DNA of 52,208 nucleotides, taken from positions 1 to 52,208 of the forward strand of contig CALKZY010000021.1 of NCBI GenBank assembly GCA_938002965.1, read 5' to 3'. Source of the stretch: an uncultured Acidimicrobiales bacterium (GTDB lineage: Bacteria > Actinomycetota > Acidimicrobiia > Acidimicrobiales > SZUA-35). Numbering within the stretch: the stretch's first letter is position 1; every line of letters starts with the position of its first letter. A program made the translations under genes and the position numbers. This document shows, in pieces, positions 24,859 to 32,709 of the stretch. Under the pieces are notes generated by a model. The model did not search any database and was not told where the DNA came from. It saw only the letters and a program-made list of their open reading frames with translations.

Positions 24859-25539
24859 ATGGGAAAAGTACTCGGTGCCATGGCGACAATCGTGTTGGGC
24901 TTAATCAGCCTGGCCCCGACGGCTCAAGCGGAGTCACCGTTGGATGTGGCCGAAGAGCTTGCTGACGACGGTGTTTTCGTTGCCCGCGCTCGAACCGACA
25001 TCGACGAAGAGTCGCTGGCCTCGGCCATCCAACAAGCCCGCTTCGACGGCCTACGCATTGTTGCTGTGGCCCCAATAGACCCGCAACCGAGCGGGAGCGC
25101 TTACGCCCGTCGCATTCAAGAAGTGGTCGATGCCGACGCCGCCCTGGTGTTCCTCGAAGACGAGCCGCTGGAGACCTTCGTCGTCAACGAGCTTTCCGGC
25201 GGCCACATTCGGGCTCAGCAGCGAGCTCGGGCCGTCACCGACCCTGGGCGAGCGGTCCTGACGTTCGCCCAGGAACTGACGGCAGAACAGCAGCCGAGCC
25301 GACCAGCGTTGATACGTCAACTCATGCTGCTGGCGCTGCTTTTAGCCGCGGTGGTCGGTGCAATGATGCTTCTTGAGAACCTCCTAGGTGATGCTCGGGA
25401 CTTCATATGGCGCCGAATCGCCGCTCGCCGGGCCGGTGCCACCGGCCCAGTGGACAACAAACATATTTCTAATGACGATGAGCGGCCGGAATCGGCCGAT
25501 TTGATGGCAGACTCTGCCAATGGCAGATCTGACGACTGA
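24859..25539 (+). CDS. Membrane-anchored TPM-like protein
   Basis: A 226-residue exported protein. The ATG at 24859 opens with a signal-like segment (MGKVLGAMATIVLGLISLAP, cleavage region TAQAES); earlier starts lie in another gene. Residues about 30-135 (VAEELADDGVFVARARTDID, ALVFLEDEPLETFVV) resemble a degenerate TPM or DUF6676-type domain. A TM helix (LMLLALLLAAVVGAMML) lies near 160-180, followed by a basic cytoplasmic tail. It overlaps the next gene by 20 bases, so the two are co-translated. TPM-like domains occur in proteins linked to envelope or photosystem assembly; the exact role here is unknown. Confidence 0.65.
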   Translation: MGKVLGAMATIVLGLISLAPTAQAESPLDVAEELADDGVFVARARTDIDEESLASAIQQARFDGLRIVAVAPIDPQPSGSAYARRIQEVVDADAALVFLEDEPLETFVVNELSGGHIRAQQRARAVTDPGRAVLTFAQELTAEQQPSRPALIRQLMLLALLLAAVVGAMMLLENLLGDARDFIWRRIAARRAGATGPVDNKHISNDDERPESADLMADSANGRSDD

Positions 25540-26605
25540 AGAAGAAGAGCGCAGGCTGGCGGCCGAACGGCGCCGCGGTGTGGCTCTGGCCGACGAGGAC
25601 CAGGATGAGCTTCCAGCACTCCTGGCCATCGCCGTCGGTATCGCCATTCTCGCCGTCACCCTCGTTTGGCCGTCTATAGCGCCAAGCAATGACGACGACA
25701 CCGCCACGGCTCCGGCCGTTGAGGAAGTTGTTGAACAGGAAGAGGCCACTGAGCCCGAGGTTGTGCTCCCCGACGTTCCCGCCATGTTGGCCGGTCTGGG
25801 TGCTCTCGGTTTCGCCGGCATCGACCTGAATGCCGACGGGAATGTTGTTACCGCCACAGGCGAGGTAGCCGACGACGAAGCCCGACAAGAGGTTCTGACC
25901 TTCCTGGCCAGCCAACCCGGGGTGGACAGCGTCGTCGACAATCTGACCCTGGCCCAAGTCGAGGCTCCTGAGTCGGCAGCAGTGAACGTCGCCGCCGCCC
26001 AGGCTTCGGTCGTCTTGACTGGCACCGTGCCGGATGAAGCCACCGAAGCGGCCATCGTCGAACGAGCCGTGGCCGTGTACTCCGAGGCCCAGGTCGACAA
26101 CCAGCTGGTCGTCGACCCGAACACCTCTCCGCCAGTCAAGGTAACCGTCAGCGGCTCAATGACCGACGACGTGCTGTTCGGACAGATCACCGGAGCGTTC
26201 AGCGGCCTCGACGGGGTCGACGTAGACAATCAGTTGGTGCTTGAGGAGTCTGGCGAGCTTGAGGCGTCACTCAACAGCCTGGAGCCGATCCAGTTCGCCT
26301 CTGGCAGCGCCATCATCGATGCCGCATCAGCCGAGGTTCTCGACGAGGCAGCCGGCCTCCTAACCGACAACCCGGACGTCGCCATCGAGATCGGTGGTCA
26401 CACCGACTCCACCGGAAGCGACGAGTCGAATCAGACACTTAGTCAGGATCGGGCTGACGCAGTACTCGGAGCTCTCCGTGAGCGAGGCGTCGAGAACGAC
26501 ATCACGGCCGTCGGGTTCGGCGAGCGTCGACTGAAGGTCGACCCAGACGACACCGAGGAAGCGCGAGCTCAGAATCGCCGTATCGAGTTCCGCATCCTGA
26601 ACTAA
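25520..26605 (+). CDS. BON-domain OmpA family protein (ArfA/Rv0899-like)
   Basis: A 361-residue envelope protein. The N-terminus is cytoplasmic and charged, followed by one TM helix (LPALLAIAVGIAILAVTLVW, about 31-50), an acidic linker and three BON-like repeats (about 85-145, 150-195, 200-245; each with a pattern such as VVTATGEVADDEARQEVL). The C-terminal OmpA/MotB peptidoglycan-binding domain has IQFASGSAII, IGGHTDSTGSDESNQTLSQ and RAQNRRIEF, including the diaminopimelate-binding Asp and Arg. The layout matches mycobacterial ArfA (OmpATb), which has TM, BON and OmpA parts and also sits with small membrane partners. It starts inside the end of the TPM-like gene. Confidence 0.88.
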   Translation: MADLTTEEEERRLAAERRRGVALADEDQDELPALLAIAVGIAILAVTLVWPSIAPSNDDDTATAPAVEEVVEQEEATEPEVVLPDVPAMLAGLGALGFAGIDLNADGNVVTATGEVADDEARQEVLTFLASQPGVDSVVDNLTLAQVEAPESAAVNVAAAQASVVLTGTVPDEATEAAIVERAVAVYSEAQVDNQLVVDPNTSPPVKVTVSGSMTDDVLFGQITGAFSGLDGVDVDNQLVLEESGELEASLNSLEPIQFASGSAIIDAASAEVLDEAAGLLTDNPDVAIEIGGHTDSTGSDESNQTLSQDRADAVLGALRERGVENDITAVGFGERRLKVDPDDTEEARAQNRRIEFRILN

Positions 26606-26641
26606 CAGCGGTAGTCAACCAGCTTCAATGGGACCGGGCCC

Positions 26642-26657
26642 ACGATCTGTTGATCGT
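26642..26657. terminator. Weak hairpin between convergent OmpA-like and SpoU-like genes
   Basis: Arms ACGATC and GATCGT around TGTT lie in the 75-base gap between two convergent genes. The stem is short and has no T-run on either side, so it is at best a weak bidirectional terminator. Confidence 0.25.
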
Positions 26658-26680
26658 CGGCTCGGTTTCTGCTTTTCGGA

Positions 26681-27301
26681 CTATGTTGCGCTGCCGGCCT
26701 CGACGTGAGTTCGAACCCAGCTGTGCATGGCGATTCCGGCCGCCACCCCTGCGTTGATCGAGCGGGTGGATCCGAACTGCGGAATCGATCGACACTCATC
26801 CAACTGAGGCCGGATCCCTTCGGACAGGCCCGGACCTTCCTGCCCGAACACCAACACGCAGGCCTCGGGTAGCGGTCGGGCGTCGATGGGGATCGAACCG
26901 GGAAGGTTGTCGATGCCAATCAACGGTAGCTCCGCCTCGGCCGCCCACTGAGCTAGCGCTCCTCCGTCGGGGTGATGCCGAACATGTTGGTAGCGGTCGG
27001 TGACCATGGCCCCTCGTCGGTTCCAACGACGCTTGCCAACGATGTGAATCTCGGCCGCCAAAAAGGCATTGGCTGTTCGAACTACAGTGCCGATGTTGAG
27101 GTCGTGCTGCCAGTTTTCGATGGCGACGTGGAACAAATGCCGCTTGGTGTCGAGATCCGCCTTGACCGCCTCTACCGTCCAGTAGCGATAGCGATCAACC
27201 ACGTTGCGCCGATCGCCTTCAGCCAACAGCTCGCGGTCCAGCCGATCATCGTCCGGCCACGGCTCCGGGTGCGGTCCAACCCCGACCTCATCGTTGGTCA
27301 C
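26681..27301 (-). CDS. SpoU/TrmH family RNA 2'-O-methyltransferase
   Basis: A 206-residue SPOUT-class methyltransferase that should transfer a methyl group from SAM to a ribose 2'-OH of tRNA or rRNA. The three family motifs are present in order: NIGTVVRTANAF, LVFGQEGPGLS and IPQFGSTRSINAGVAAGIA, forming the knotted SAM site. The GTG at 27301 is chosen: it follows TACCGT by six bases, a leaderless start, while a longer frame to 27679 has no such signal and overlaps the divergent gene. It lacks the extra substrate-binding N-terminal domain of RlmB, so tRNA-type (TrmH-like) targets are as likely. Confidence 0.85.
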   Translation of the reverse strand: MTNDEVGVGPHPEPWPDDDRLDRELLAEGDRRNVVDRYRYWTVEAVKADLDTKRHLFHVAIENWQHDLNIGTVVRTANAFLAAEIHIVGKRRWNRRGAMVTDRYQHVRHHPDGGALAQWAAEAELPLIGIDNLPGSIPIDARPLPEACVLVFGQEGPGLSEGIRPQLDECRSIPQFGSTRSINAGVAAGIAMHSWVRTHVEAGSAT

Positions 27302-27307
27302 GACCCG

Positions 27308-27313
27308 ACGGTA
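27308..27313 (-). promoter_or_regulatory. -10 box TACCGT, leaderless start of the SpoU-type gene
   Basis: TACCGT on the minus strand ends six bases before the GTG at 27301. It decides the start codon, which otherwise would be placed far upstream inside the neighbouring gene's 5' region. Confidence 0.5.
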
Positions 27314-27466
27314 ACAGCCGTTGTGGGCCGTTGGACCCAGCTTCGACACGCCGTTCGACCCATGGGTCGAGAAACAATGGCGGTCGACGAGGAATTGATA
27401 GCGAATCGCAACCGAACTTCGAGCCCGCCGCCTTGAAAGATCCACCGATGAGCCGACTGGCCCAGC

Positions 27467-28393
27467 ATGGATTGGCCGTACCGCCTCGTCGGACTTGTCG
27501 TGTTTCTCGGATTGACGGTTTTCACTCTCGTTCTCGGGGTGGCGCAGTTGGTCGACATCACCGATGGTGAGCAAGCTCAGGCTGCCGACGACCTGGTCAC
27601 CAAACCGCAGGCGACGATGGGCAAGGCCGGACCAGCTCAGCTGGCATTCACCGAAGGAGGCTTCGCTGCAGGTACTCATCGGATCCGACCAAACGACTCA
27701 CTGTTCCAAGACGAATCGAACGAAGACACAGACACAGACACAGACACAGACGAGAACCAGAACGAAGAGACGGACGCTGTCGACTTGCCCGAACCCAGCG
27801 GCCCACACTCCGGCGGTCTCGACCCCGGTCTGTACACCACGACGTTCGACGCCAAAGACTGCAGCTACCGCCTAGTTAGCAGCGGCGACGTTCCCTTCGA
27901 CTATCTCTACGAGCCCGACCCCTATGACCCCGAGGACTACAACGGTCGACGAGTGGGACGAAACGATGAGATCACCACAACGATCGGCGAAGACCATCTT
28001 CACGGCGGTCGGGTGCTGGTGAGCATCCTCGGTGTGGAATCCAACACCTTCACATCGTCGGTCGGGTGTGGCCAATGGATGCCGTGGACACCGGTCCTTG
28101 AACCGTTGACCACCATTACCGACGGCGACTATTGGACGAGCGATCTTGTCCGGGGCGAGTGGTCAGTTCCGCCCGGTTGTCTTTGGGAGAAGGTTGTTGC
28201 CTTCCGCGGCGGACGCTTGGAGGATGTGGTGGCAGGCGACCGTGGCCCCGGCTCAGTGATGATCGACGAGGGAACAACCGGGCTGCGCATCCGCCAATGC
28301 CAGGGCCAGTCGCTGATTCGAATCGGAGACGCCGATCCCTACGTGCCTTATACCCACCCCGGCCCGGCTGAAGAATTGACCGACGAGCGCTAG
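27467..28393 (+). CDS. Membrane-anchored protein of unknown function
   Basis: A 308-residue protein with an N-terminal TM helix (about 7-29, LVGLVVFLGLTVFTLVLGVA) and an extracellular remainder. After an acidic linker containing a (Asp-Thr) repeat, two Cys-containing segments of similar pattern follow: LDPGLYTTTFDAKDCSYRL with VGCGQW, and VRGEWSVPPGCLWEKV with IRQCQGQ. These look like a duplicated beta-rich module stabilised by disulphides, similar in flavour to secreted actinobacterial proteins annotated only as hypothetical. It is divergent from the SpoU gene and precedes the LigD-type gene. I do not recognise a family. Confidence 0.65.
   Translation: MDWPYRLVGLVVFLGLTVFTLVLGVAQLVDITDGEQAQAADDLVTKPQATMGKAGPAQLAFTEGGFAAGTHRIRPNDSLFQDESNEDTDTDTDTDENQNEETDAVDLPEPSGPHSGGLDPGLYTTTFDAKDCSYRLVSSGDVPFDYLYEPDPYDPEDYNGRRVGRNDEITTTIGEDHLHGGRVLVSILGVESNTFTSSVGCGQWMPWTPVLEPLTTITDGDYWTSDLVRGEWSVPPGCLWEKVVAFRGGRLEDVVAGDRGPGSVMIDEGTTGLRIRQCQGQSLIRIGDADPYVPYTHPGPAEELTDER
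27725..27748 (+). repeat. Four GACACA hexamers encoding an Asp-Thr repeat
   Basis: GACACA occurs four times in tandem and encodes alternating Asp and Thr in the linker of the membrane-anchored protein. The identical codons make it a likely slippage site that changes linker length in steps of two residues. Confidence 0.75.
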
Positions 28394-28428
28394 TGCGACG
28401 CTGTAGTCAGCGGGTCCGCCGAGGCACC

Positions 28429-28434
28429 TAGACT
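28429..28434 (+). promoter_or_regulatory. -10 box TAGACT, leaderless start of the LigD-type polymerase gene
   Basis: TAGACT is followed by six bases and the ATG at 28441. There is no ribosome-binding site in between. Confidence 0.55.
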
Positions 28435-28440
28435 CTGTAC

Positions 28441-29454
28441 ATGGCCGACTTCGGCGAACCGATTGTGGCCTCCATCGGCGGACACGATCTCAAGATCTCC
28501 AATCCAGACAAGGTGTTCTTTTCAAAGAACGGCCTAACCAAGATGGATCTGATCGACTACTACCAGGCCGTGGCCGAGCCTCTGCTGGCCACCATGGGCG
28601 GGCGACCAACTCTCATGCAGCGGTTTCCCGACGGCGCATCAGGAAAGTCGTTCTTTCAGAAGAGGGTTCCCAAGGGCGCACCGAAGTGGCTTCAAACCAC
28701 CGTGGTCTCAACCCCCAACGGCACCACCTCCAACGCAATGGTGGCGGCCGACATCGGCCACATCGCCTGGGCCGCCCACATGGCTTGCCTGGGCTTCCAC
28801 ACTTGGCCGTACATGGCGGAAAACCCAGCGGTCACCGACGAGCTGCGCATTGATCTCGACCCGTCCCCCGGTGTTGAATTCGACGACATTCGATTTGCCG
28901 CCACCCAGGTTCGTCAGCTCCTGGACGAGCTGAACGTGACCTGCTTCCCCAAGACCACGGGCAGCCGAGGCATACACGTTTACGCCCGACTTGAACCGAC
29001 CTGGGACAGCTACCAGGTCCGAGCCGCCGCCGTTGCCTTGGCCCGAGAGTTGGAACGCCGCTTCCCCGATCGCTTGACCGCCGCCTGGTGGAAGGAGGAG
29101 CGCGGCGACCGGGTCTTCATCGACTTCAACCAGAACGCCCCACACAAGACAGTCTTCGCCGCTTGGAGCGTACGAGCCAGAGTGGGCGCTCAAGTATCGA
29201 CTCCATTCCACTGGGACGAACTCGACTCAATCGAGCCGGACAAGCTGACGCTGGAGGTCGTGCCAGCCAGGCTGGCAGTAAACGGAGATCCGTGGGCCGC
29301 CATGTATGACGCTCCGAATTCCATCGCCCCCCTTCTGGCGATGTACGATGCCGATCTGGCCGACGGGATGATGGACGCTCCGTGGCCCCCCGTCTACCCA
29401 AAGCAACCGAACGAGCCCCCGCGGGTTGCCCCCAGTCGGGCAGCTGGCAGCTAA
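28441..29454 (+). CDS. LigD-type polymerase/primase domain protein (non-homologous end joining)
   Basis: A 337-residue protein of the archaeo-eukaryotic primase superfamily equivalent to the polymerase domain of LigD. The catalytic acidic pair is in ELRIDLDPSPG (Asp138 and Asp140); TTGSRGIHVYARL supplies the nucleotide-binding SxH region and RVFIDFNQNAPHKTV the third acidic residue. Such domains extend DNA or RNA ends during double-strand break repair with Ku and ligase. Here it stands alone, as with mycobacterial PolD1/PolD2, and neither Ku nor an ATP-dependent ligase is in the window. A hydrolase gene starts 15 bases after its stop and is probably in the same transcript. Confidence 0.9.
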   Translation: MADFGEPIVASIGGHDLKISNPDKVFFSKNGLTKMDLIDYYQAVAEPLLATMGGRPTLMQRFPDGASGKSFFQKRVPKGAPKWLQTTVVSTPNGTTSNAMVAADIGHIAWAAHMACLGFHTWPYMAENPAVTDELRIDLDPSPGVEFDDIRFAATQVRQLLDELNVTCFPKTTGSRGIHVYARLEPTWDSYQVRAAAVALARELERRFPDRLTAAWWKEERGDRVFIDFNQNAPHKTVFAAWSVRARVGAQVSTPFHWDELDSIEPDKLTLEVVPARLAVNGDPWAAMYDAPNSIAPLLAMYDADLADGMMDAPWPPVYPKQPNEPPRVAPSRAAGS

Positions 29455-29469
29455 ATCTCAGGAGCGAAC

Positions 29470-30396
29470 ATGCCTCTCGCCGAAGCCAACGGAATCTCCA
29501 TCTGCTACGAGGATCACGGTCACGGTGAACCGCTTCTACTGGTGATGGGTTTGGGTGGACAGCTCATCGACTGGCCACCGGAATTTGTCGATGCCCTGGT
29601 GGCACGAGGATTTCGCGTCATCCAATTCGACAACCGCGACATCGGACTCAGCACAGAGTTCTCATGGGAGCCACCGAACCGACGGGCAATGCTGGGCAAT
29701 CTGGTTCGCCCTCGTGACCTGGAGGTCGGCTATCGATTGACTGATATGGCAGCCGATGCCGTTGGTCTGCTGGATGCCCTGGACATCGAAGAGGCCCACG
29801 TGGTCGGGATGTCCATGGGCGGCATGATCGCCCAAACAATGACCATCGAACACCCAGACAGGGTGCTCTCTCTTACGTCGATCATGTCTAACACCGGCGA
29901 TCGACGAAACGGGGGGATCAACCCCAAGGTGATGATGCGCATCCTGCGGGCACCTAAGGTCAGTCGGACCGAAGCCCCTGAGCACAACACTGAAATGTAT
30001 TCGCTGTGGGCAGGCTCCTCATGGGATCGGGCCACCCACCTGGAACGAAATCGTGTTGGAGTCAACCGCAGCTTCCGGCCCGAGGGTGTGGAACGCCAGA
30101 CCGCGGCTATCGCCGCTTCACCCGACCGCACCGAGGATCTTGGCCGGGTCGCGGTCCCCACGTTGGTGGTTCATGGGCTGGAAGACAAGTTGGTCGTCCC
30201 GTCGGGAGGCACGGCGACCGCTGCCGCCATAACCCACTCCCGACTGCTCATGTTCCCCGATATGGGCCATGACCTACCACGCAGTCGTGACGACGAAATT
30301 TGCGATGCCATCCGGGCCAACGCCGATCGGGTCGGCGAGACGCAGCGGACATCGCCGGAAAGTGACCGACTGTCAGAGGTCACAACCGTCGGCTAG
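29470..30396 (+). CDS. Alpha/beta hydrolase
   Basis: A 308-residue serine hydrolase with the canonical fold: oxyanion segment LVMGLGGQL, FDNRDIGLS, nucleophile Ser in GMSMGGMIAQ (about residue 117), acid in VHGLEDKLV and His in DMGHDLPR. This subgroup includes esterases, aclacinomycin methylesterase-like and haloperoxidase-like proteins; the substrate cannot be told. AGGAG lies before the ATG, 15 bases after the polymerase stop, so it is likely co-transcribed with it. A related hydrolase with the same FDNRDxGxS and GMSMGGMI motifs lies at 37422-38324. Confidence 0.85.
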   Translation: MPLAEANGISICYEDHGHGEPLLLVMGLGGQLIDWPPEFVDALVARGFRVIQFDNRDIGLSTEFSWEPPNRRAMLGNLVRPRDLEVGYRLTDMAADAVGLLDALDIEEAHVVGMSMGGMIAQTMTIEHPDRVLSLTSIMSNTGDRRNGGINPKVMMRILRAPKVSRTEAPEHNTEMYSLWAGSSWDRATHLERNRVGVNRSFRPEGVERQTAAIAASPDRTEDLGRVAVPTLVVHGLEDKLVVPSGGTATAAAITHSRLLMFPDMGHDLPRSRDDEICDAIRANADRVGETQRTSPESDRLSEVTTVG

Positions 30397-30472
30397 CGGT
30401 ACCCGACGGCCAAACACGGCGCGTCTCTCTCAACGCGTCGAGGCACTCCCGACGTGGCCTCGCTCAGTGAAC

Positions 30473-30478
30473 TACGTT
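30473..30478 (+). promoter_or_regulatory. -10 box TACGTT, leaderless start of the MDMPI gene
   Basis: TACGTT is followed by seven bases and the ATG at 30486, without a ribosome-binding site in between. Confidence 0.45.
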
Positions 30479-30485
30479 CGACTAC

Positions 30486-31304
30486 ATGTCCACCGACTCG
30501 CTCGACTTCGACGTCCACCTCGATGGCAACACTCGACGCTTCCTTCTCGTTGTCTCCAACGCCGTGGCCGCCGACGTCGGCGTCCTCGACCGGGCTGTGC
30601 CGTCATGCCCCGACTGGCGTCTTGCCGACCTGGTCTGGCATCTGGCCGAGGTCCAAGACTTCTGGTCTTTCATCCTCAGCAACGAGGGCGCAGATCCCTC
30701 GACTTACGACAGAGCCACGAGACCTGACGACGCGCTACTAGTCGACTTTCTCGCCGCCCGACTTAAACGACTACAAGTCAGCCTCCAGCGGCCCGACTCC
30801 GACTCGTGCTGGAGCTGGTCACCATCGGGTGGCACGGTTGCCTGGGTCCGCAGACGCCAGGCGCAGGAAGCTCTTATCCACCGAGTGGACGCCGAATTAA
30901 CGGTGAACAACCGTTCCTCGGTGGACGAGGAACTGGCCGCCGACGGGATCGACGAGCTGATGCAAGTGATGCTGGGCGCTGACGCCCTGCCCAATTGGGC
31001 GACGTTCACCGCTGCGCCCGGCCTGGTCACCCTCGACTCGGATGCCAAACAGTGGACGGTCGAAATCTGCCACGTGAAGGGCACGTCTCCCGAAGGAACC
31101 GAACTCGACGATCGAGCCGTGCGCCTGGTGAACCCGGAACCGGACTTGATTGACGACCAAACCCACACCGTCGTGTCCGGTTCAAGCGCCCAACTCCTGC
31201 TGTGGCTTTGGGGCCGAACCGAACGGACAAACCTAACCACCTCGGGCAATGCCAACCGGGCCGACGATCTCCGCTCGATCGCTGCTGAGGTAACCGGCGG
31301 GTGA
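30486..31304 (+). CDS. Mycothiol-dependent maleylpyruvate isomerase (MDMPI/DinB-like) family protein
   Basis: A 272-residue protein with the MDMPI N-terminal four-helix domain: VPSCPDWRLADLVWHLAEVQDFW at residues about 38-60 is the family signature, with the metal-binding His in WHLAEVQ; a later EALIHRVDAE segment gives another metal ligand and the C-terminal domain ends in a typical LLWLWGR. Members are mycothiol-dependent isomerases or transferases of the DinB superfamily, found mostly in actinobacteria. The exact substrate is unknown. The ATG is leaderless after TACGTT. Confidence 0.85.
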   Translation: MSTDSLDFDVHLDGNTRRFLLVVSNAVAADVGVLDRAVPSCPDWRLADLVWHLAEVQDFWSFILSNEGADPSTYDRATRPDDALLVDFLAARLKRLQVSLQRPDSDSCWSWSPSGGTVAWVRRRQAQEALIHRVDAELTVNNRSSVDEELAADGIDELMQVMLGADALPNWATFTAAPGLVTLDSDAKQWTVEICHVKGTSPEGTELDDRAVRLVNPEPDLIDDQTHTVVSGSSAQLLLWLWGRTERTNLTTSGNANRADDLRSIAAEVTGG

Positions 31305-31343
31305 CCTCAGCACGGGCGGAGACTGGGAACCCGAGCCGGGGTC

Positions 31344-31617
31344 CTACCGATTAGCCAGATGGCGGCTGACGACGGCCTCCACCTCACCTGACGATTGCAG
31401 GTCAGCCAGCACCATGTTGATCGGCTCTCGCCACGGCGATGACAAACGGCTCCAACTCGGTCATAACCACCCGCAGCCGGTCGCCGGGTAGGTCCAGGTC
31501 GTCGGTCTGAGCCCCGGCTTCCCCTCCCAGCCATGCGCCACACGCCAACAGCAGAACAACGGCCGAGGTCACGCCGCATAGCAGCCGCAGAAGGCGCTTC
31601 GACGGCGAGAGGTTCAT
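31344..31617 (-). pseudogene. Remnant of an extracellular solute-binding (SBP_bac_3) gene with internal deletion
   Basis: The ATG at 31617 opens a membrane or signal segment (KRLLRLLCGVTSAVVLLLAC) and then LRVVMTELEPFVI, the usual first strand of a family 3 solute-binding domain. Straight after this, in a different frame, the sequence reads SSPWREPINMVLADLQSSGE and then VEAVVSRHLANR ending at TAG (31344), which is the usual C-terminal helix of the same domain. The first frame stops at 31402. About 200 middle residues are missing, with the junction near 31435-31442 and a frame change. I infer an internal deletion. If translated, it would give only a 71-residue membrane peptide. It follows the lipase-like gene on the same strand. 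Confidence 0.7.
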
Positions 31618-31633
31618 GTCAGCTCTTGCGGCA

Positions 31634-32497
31634 TCACGCCTCATCGATGCTGATCACTTTGCCGCCACGTGAGGTACCAAGTTCGTTGTCGATTGAGAGG
31701 TGGTTCTGAATCGAAGGGTAGAGACCCTCTCGACCGGCAGACGGCTCGAACGGCCGCCACTCCCCCTCGGGTTGGGCCAGCCGATCGGCCACCAGTCGAA
31801 GGACCGCGCTGTTGTAAATCAACCCGCAGTGGGACCCTCGAACCTCAATGGTCTCTGCTGTCGGGCCGGGTGTTTGGCGACAAGTCGGTCCTGGCACCAC
31901 GCCGTCGCTGCGGGTCCACACCGCCGTCGACGGCACCGGGATCTTGTCGATGTCGAGCTTCTTGGGTGAGGCCGAGAATCGCCACCATGAGCCCATCAGC
32001 TCAAACAAGCCGTTCACGTTGCTTTGGTCCCGTTGCAGGCGGATCGGCGAACCGAGGGAAATGACCTGGTTGACCAGCTCAGGTCGGTTGAAAGCCAACA
32101 TCCGTCCGAACACTCCACCCAGACTCCATCCCACGATGTCGATGGTCCCCTCGTAGCGATCGGCCAGCTTCACCAGCAGCGAGTCCACCCCGGTGACAAT
32201 GTGGTTAGCCGGTCCGACGTTACGCCCGATGCCCCACCCATGGGGGTGATGGCCCAACGCCGAGAGATAGCCCCTGAGCGCCACCGTCGAATAGTCGCTA
32301 CCGATAAATCCCGGCAATACCAGCACCGGTCGAGACGATCCTCTCGGGGCTCGAATGGCGGAAAGACCTGCCAGCACCGGGAAAGCCATCATCTCCGGCA
32401 CGACCTGCAGCTCCCGCCACAGGGCCACGGGTTTGGCCTGCAAATCGTCACCACTGACCTGGGCGTCGACTTGGCCGTTGGTTTCGCCGTCGTTCAA
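31634..32497 (-). CDS. Alpha/beta hydrolase, lipase or PGAP1-like esterase
   Basis: A 287-residue hydrolase with PVLVLPGFIGSDYSTVALR (oxyanion strand, about 57-75), DIVGWSLGGVFGRMLA (nucleophile Ser, about 122) and RGSHCGLIYN (His, about 220), the order seen in triacylglycerol lipase and PGAP1-like esterases. It has no signal peptide, so it is probably cytoplasmic or membrane-associated. The annotated start is TTG at 32497; a GTG 23 codons later (before ALWREL) is an alternative, as neither has a strong ribosome-binding site. The pseudogene remnant begins 16 bases downstream. Confidence 0.8.
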   Translation of the reverse strand: MNDGETNGQVDAQVSGDDLQAKPVALWRELQVVPEMMAFPVLAGLSAIRAPRGSSRPVLVLPGFIGSDYSTVALRGYLSALGHHPHGWGIGRNVGPANHIVTGVDSLLVKLADRYEGTIDIVGWSLGGVFGRMLAFNRPELVNQVISLGSPIRLQRDQSNVNGLFELMGSWWRFSASPKKLDIDKIPVPSTAVWTRSDGVVPGPTCRQTPGPTAETIEVRGSHCGLIYNSAVLRLVADRLAQPEGEWRPFEPSAGREGLYPSIQNHLSIDNELGTSRGGKVISIDEA

Positions 32498-32709
32498 GAG
32501 TTCCGCCGTCTCGATGTCGTTGCGCTCAAAGTACCCACATGCTTGATTGTCAGAAAGAGGCCGCCGGGAAGGTTGCCGGAAGTAGGCCCGACAGTAACCA
32601 CAGATCCTTTAGTGTTATTCTACGGCTGGGGTGCACGGCAAGCCTTAACGGCTACCCGCAAAAGGCTACAGGTGTCAACGATGACACCATGGACGGCGAG
32701 GACGAGGGA

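Noticed and set aside
31402..31644. 80-residue small membrane protein gene
   Set aside because: Its C-terminal residues are out of frame with a readable solute-binding-protein end; it is better explained as the deleted gene remnant at 31344-31617.
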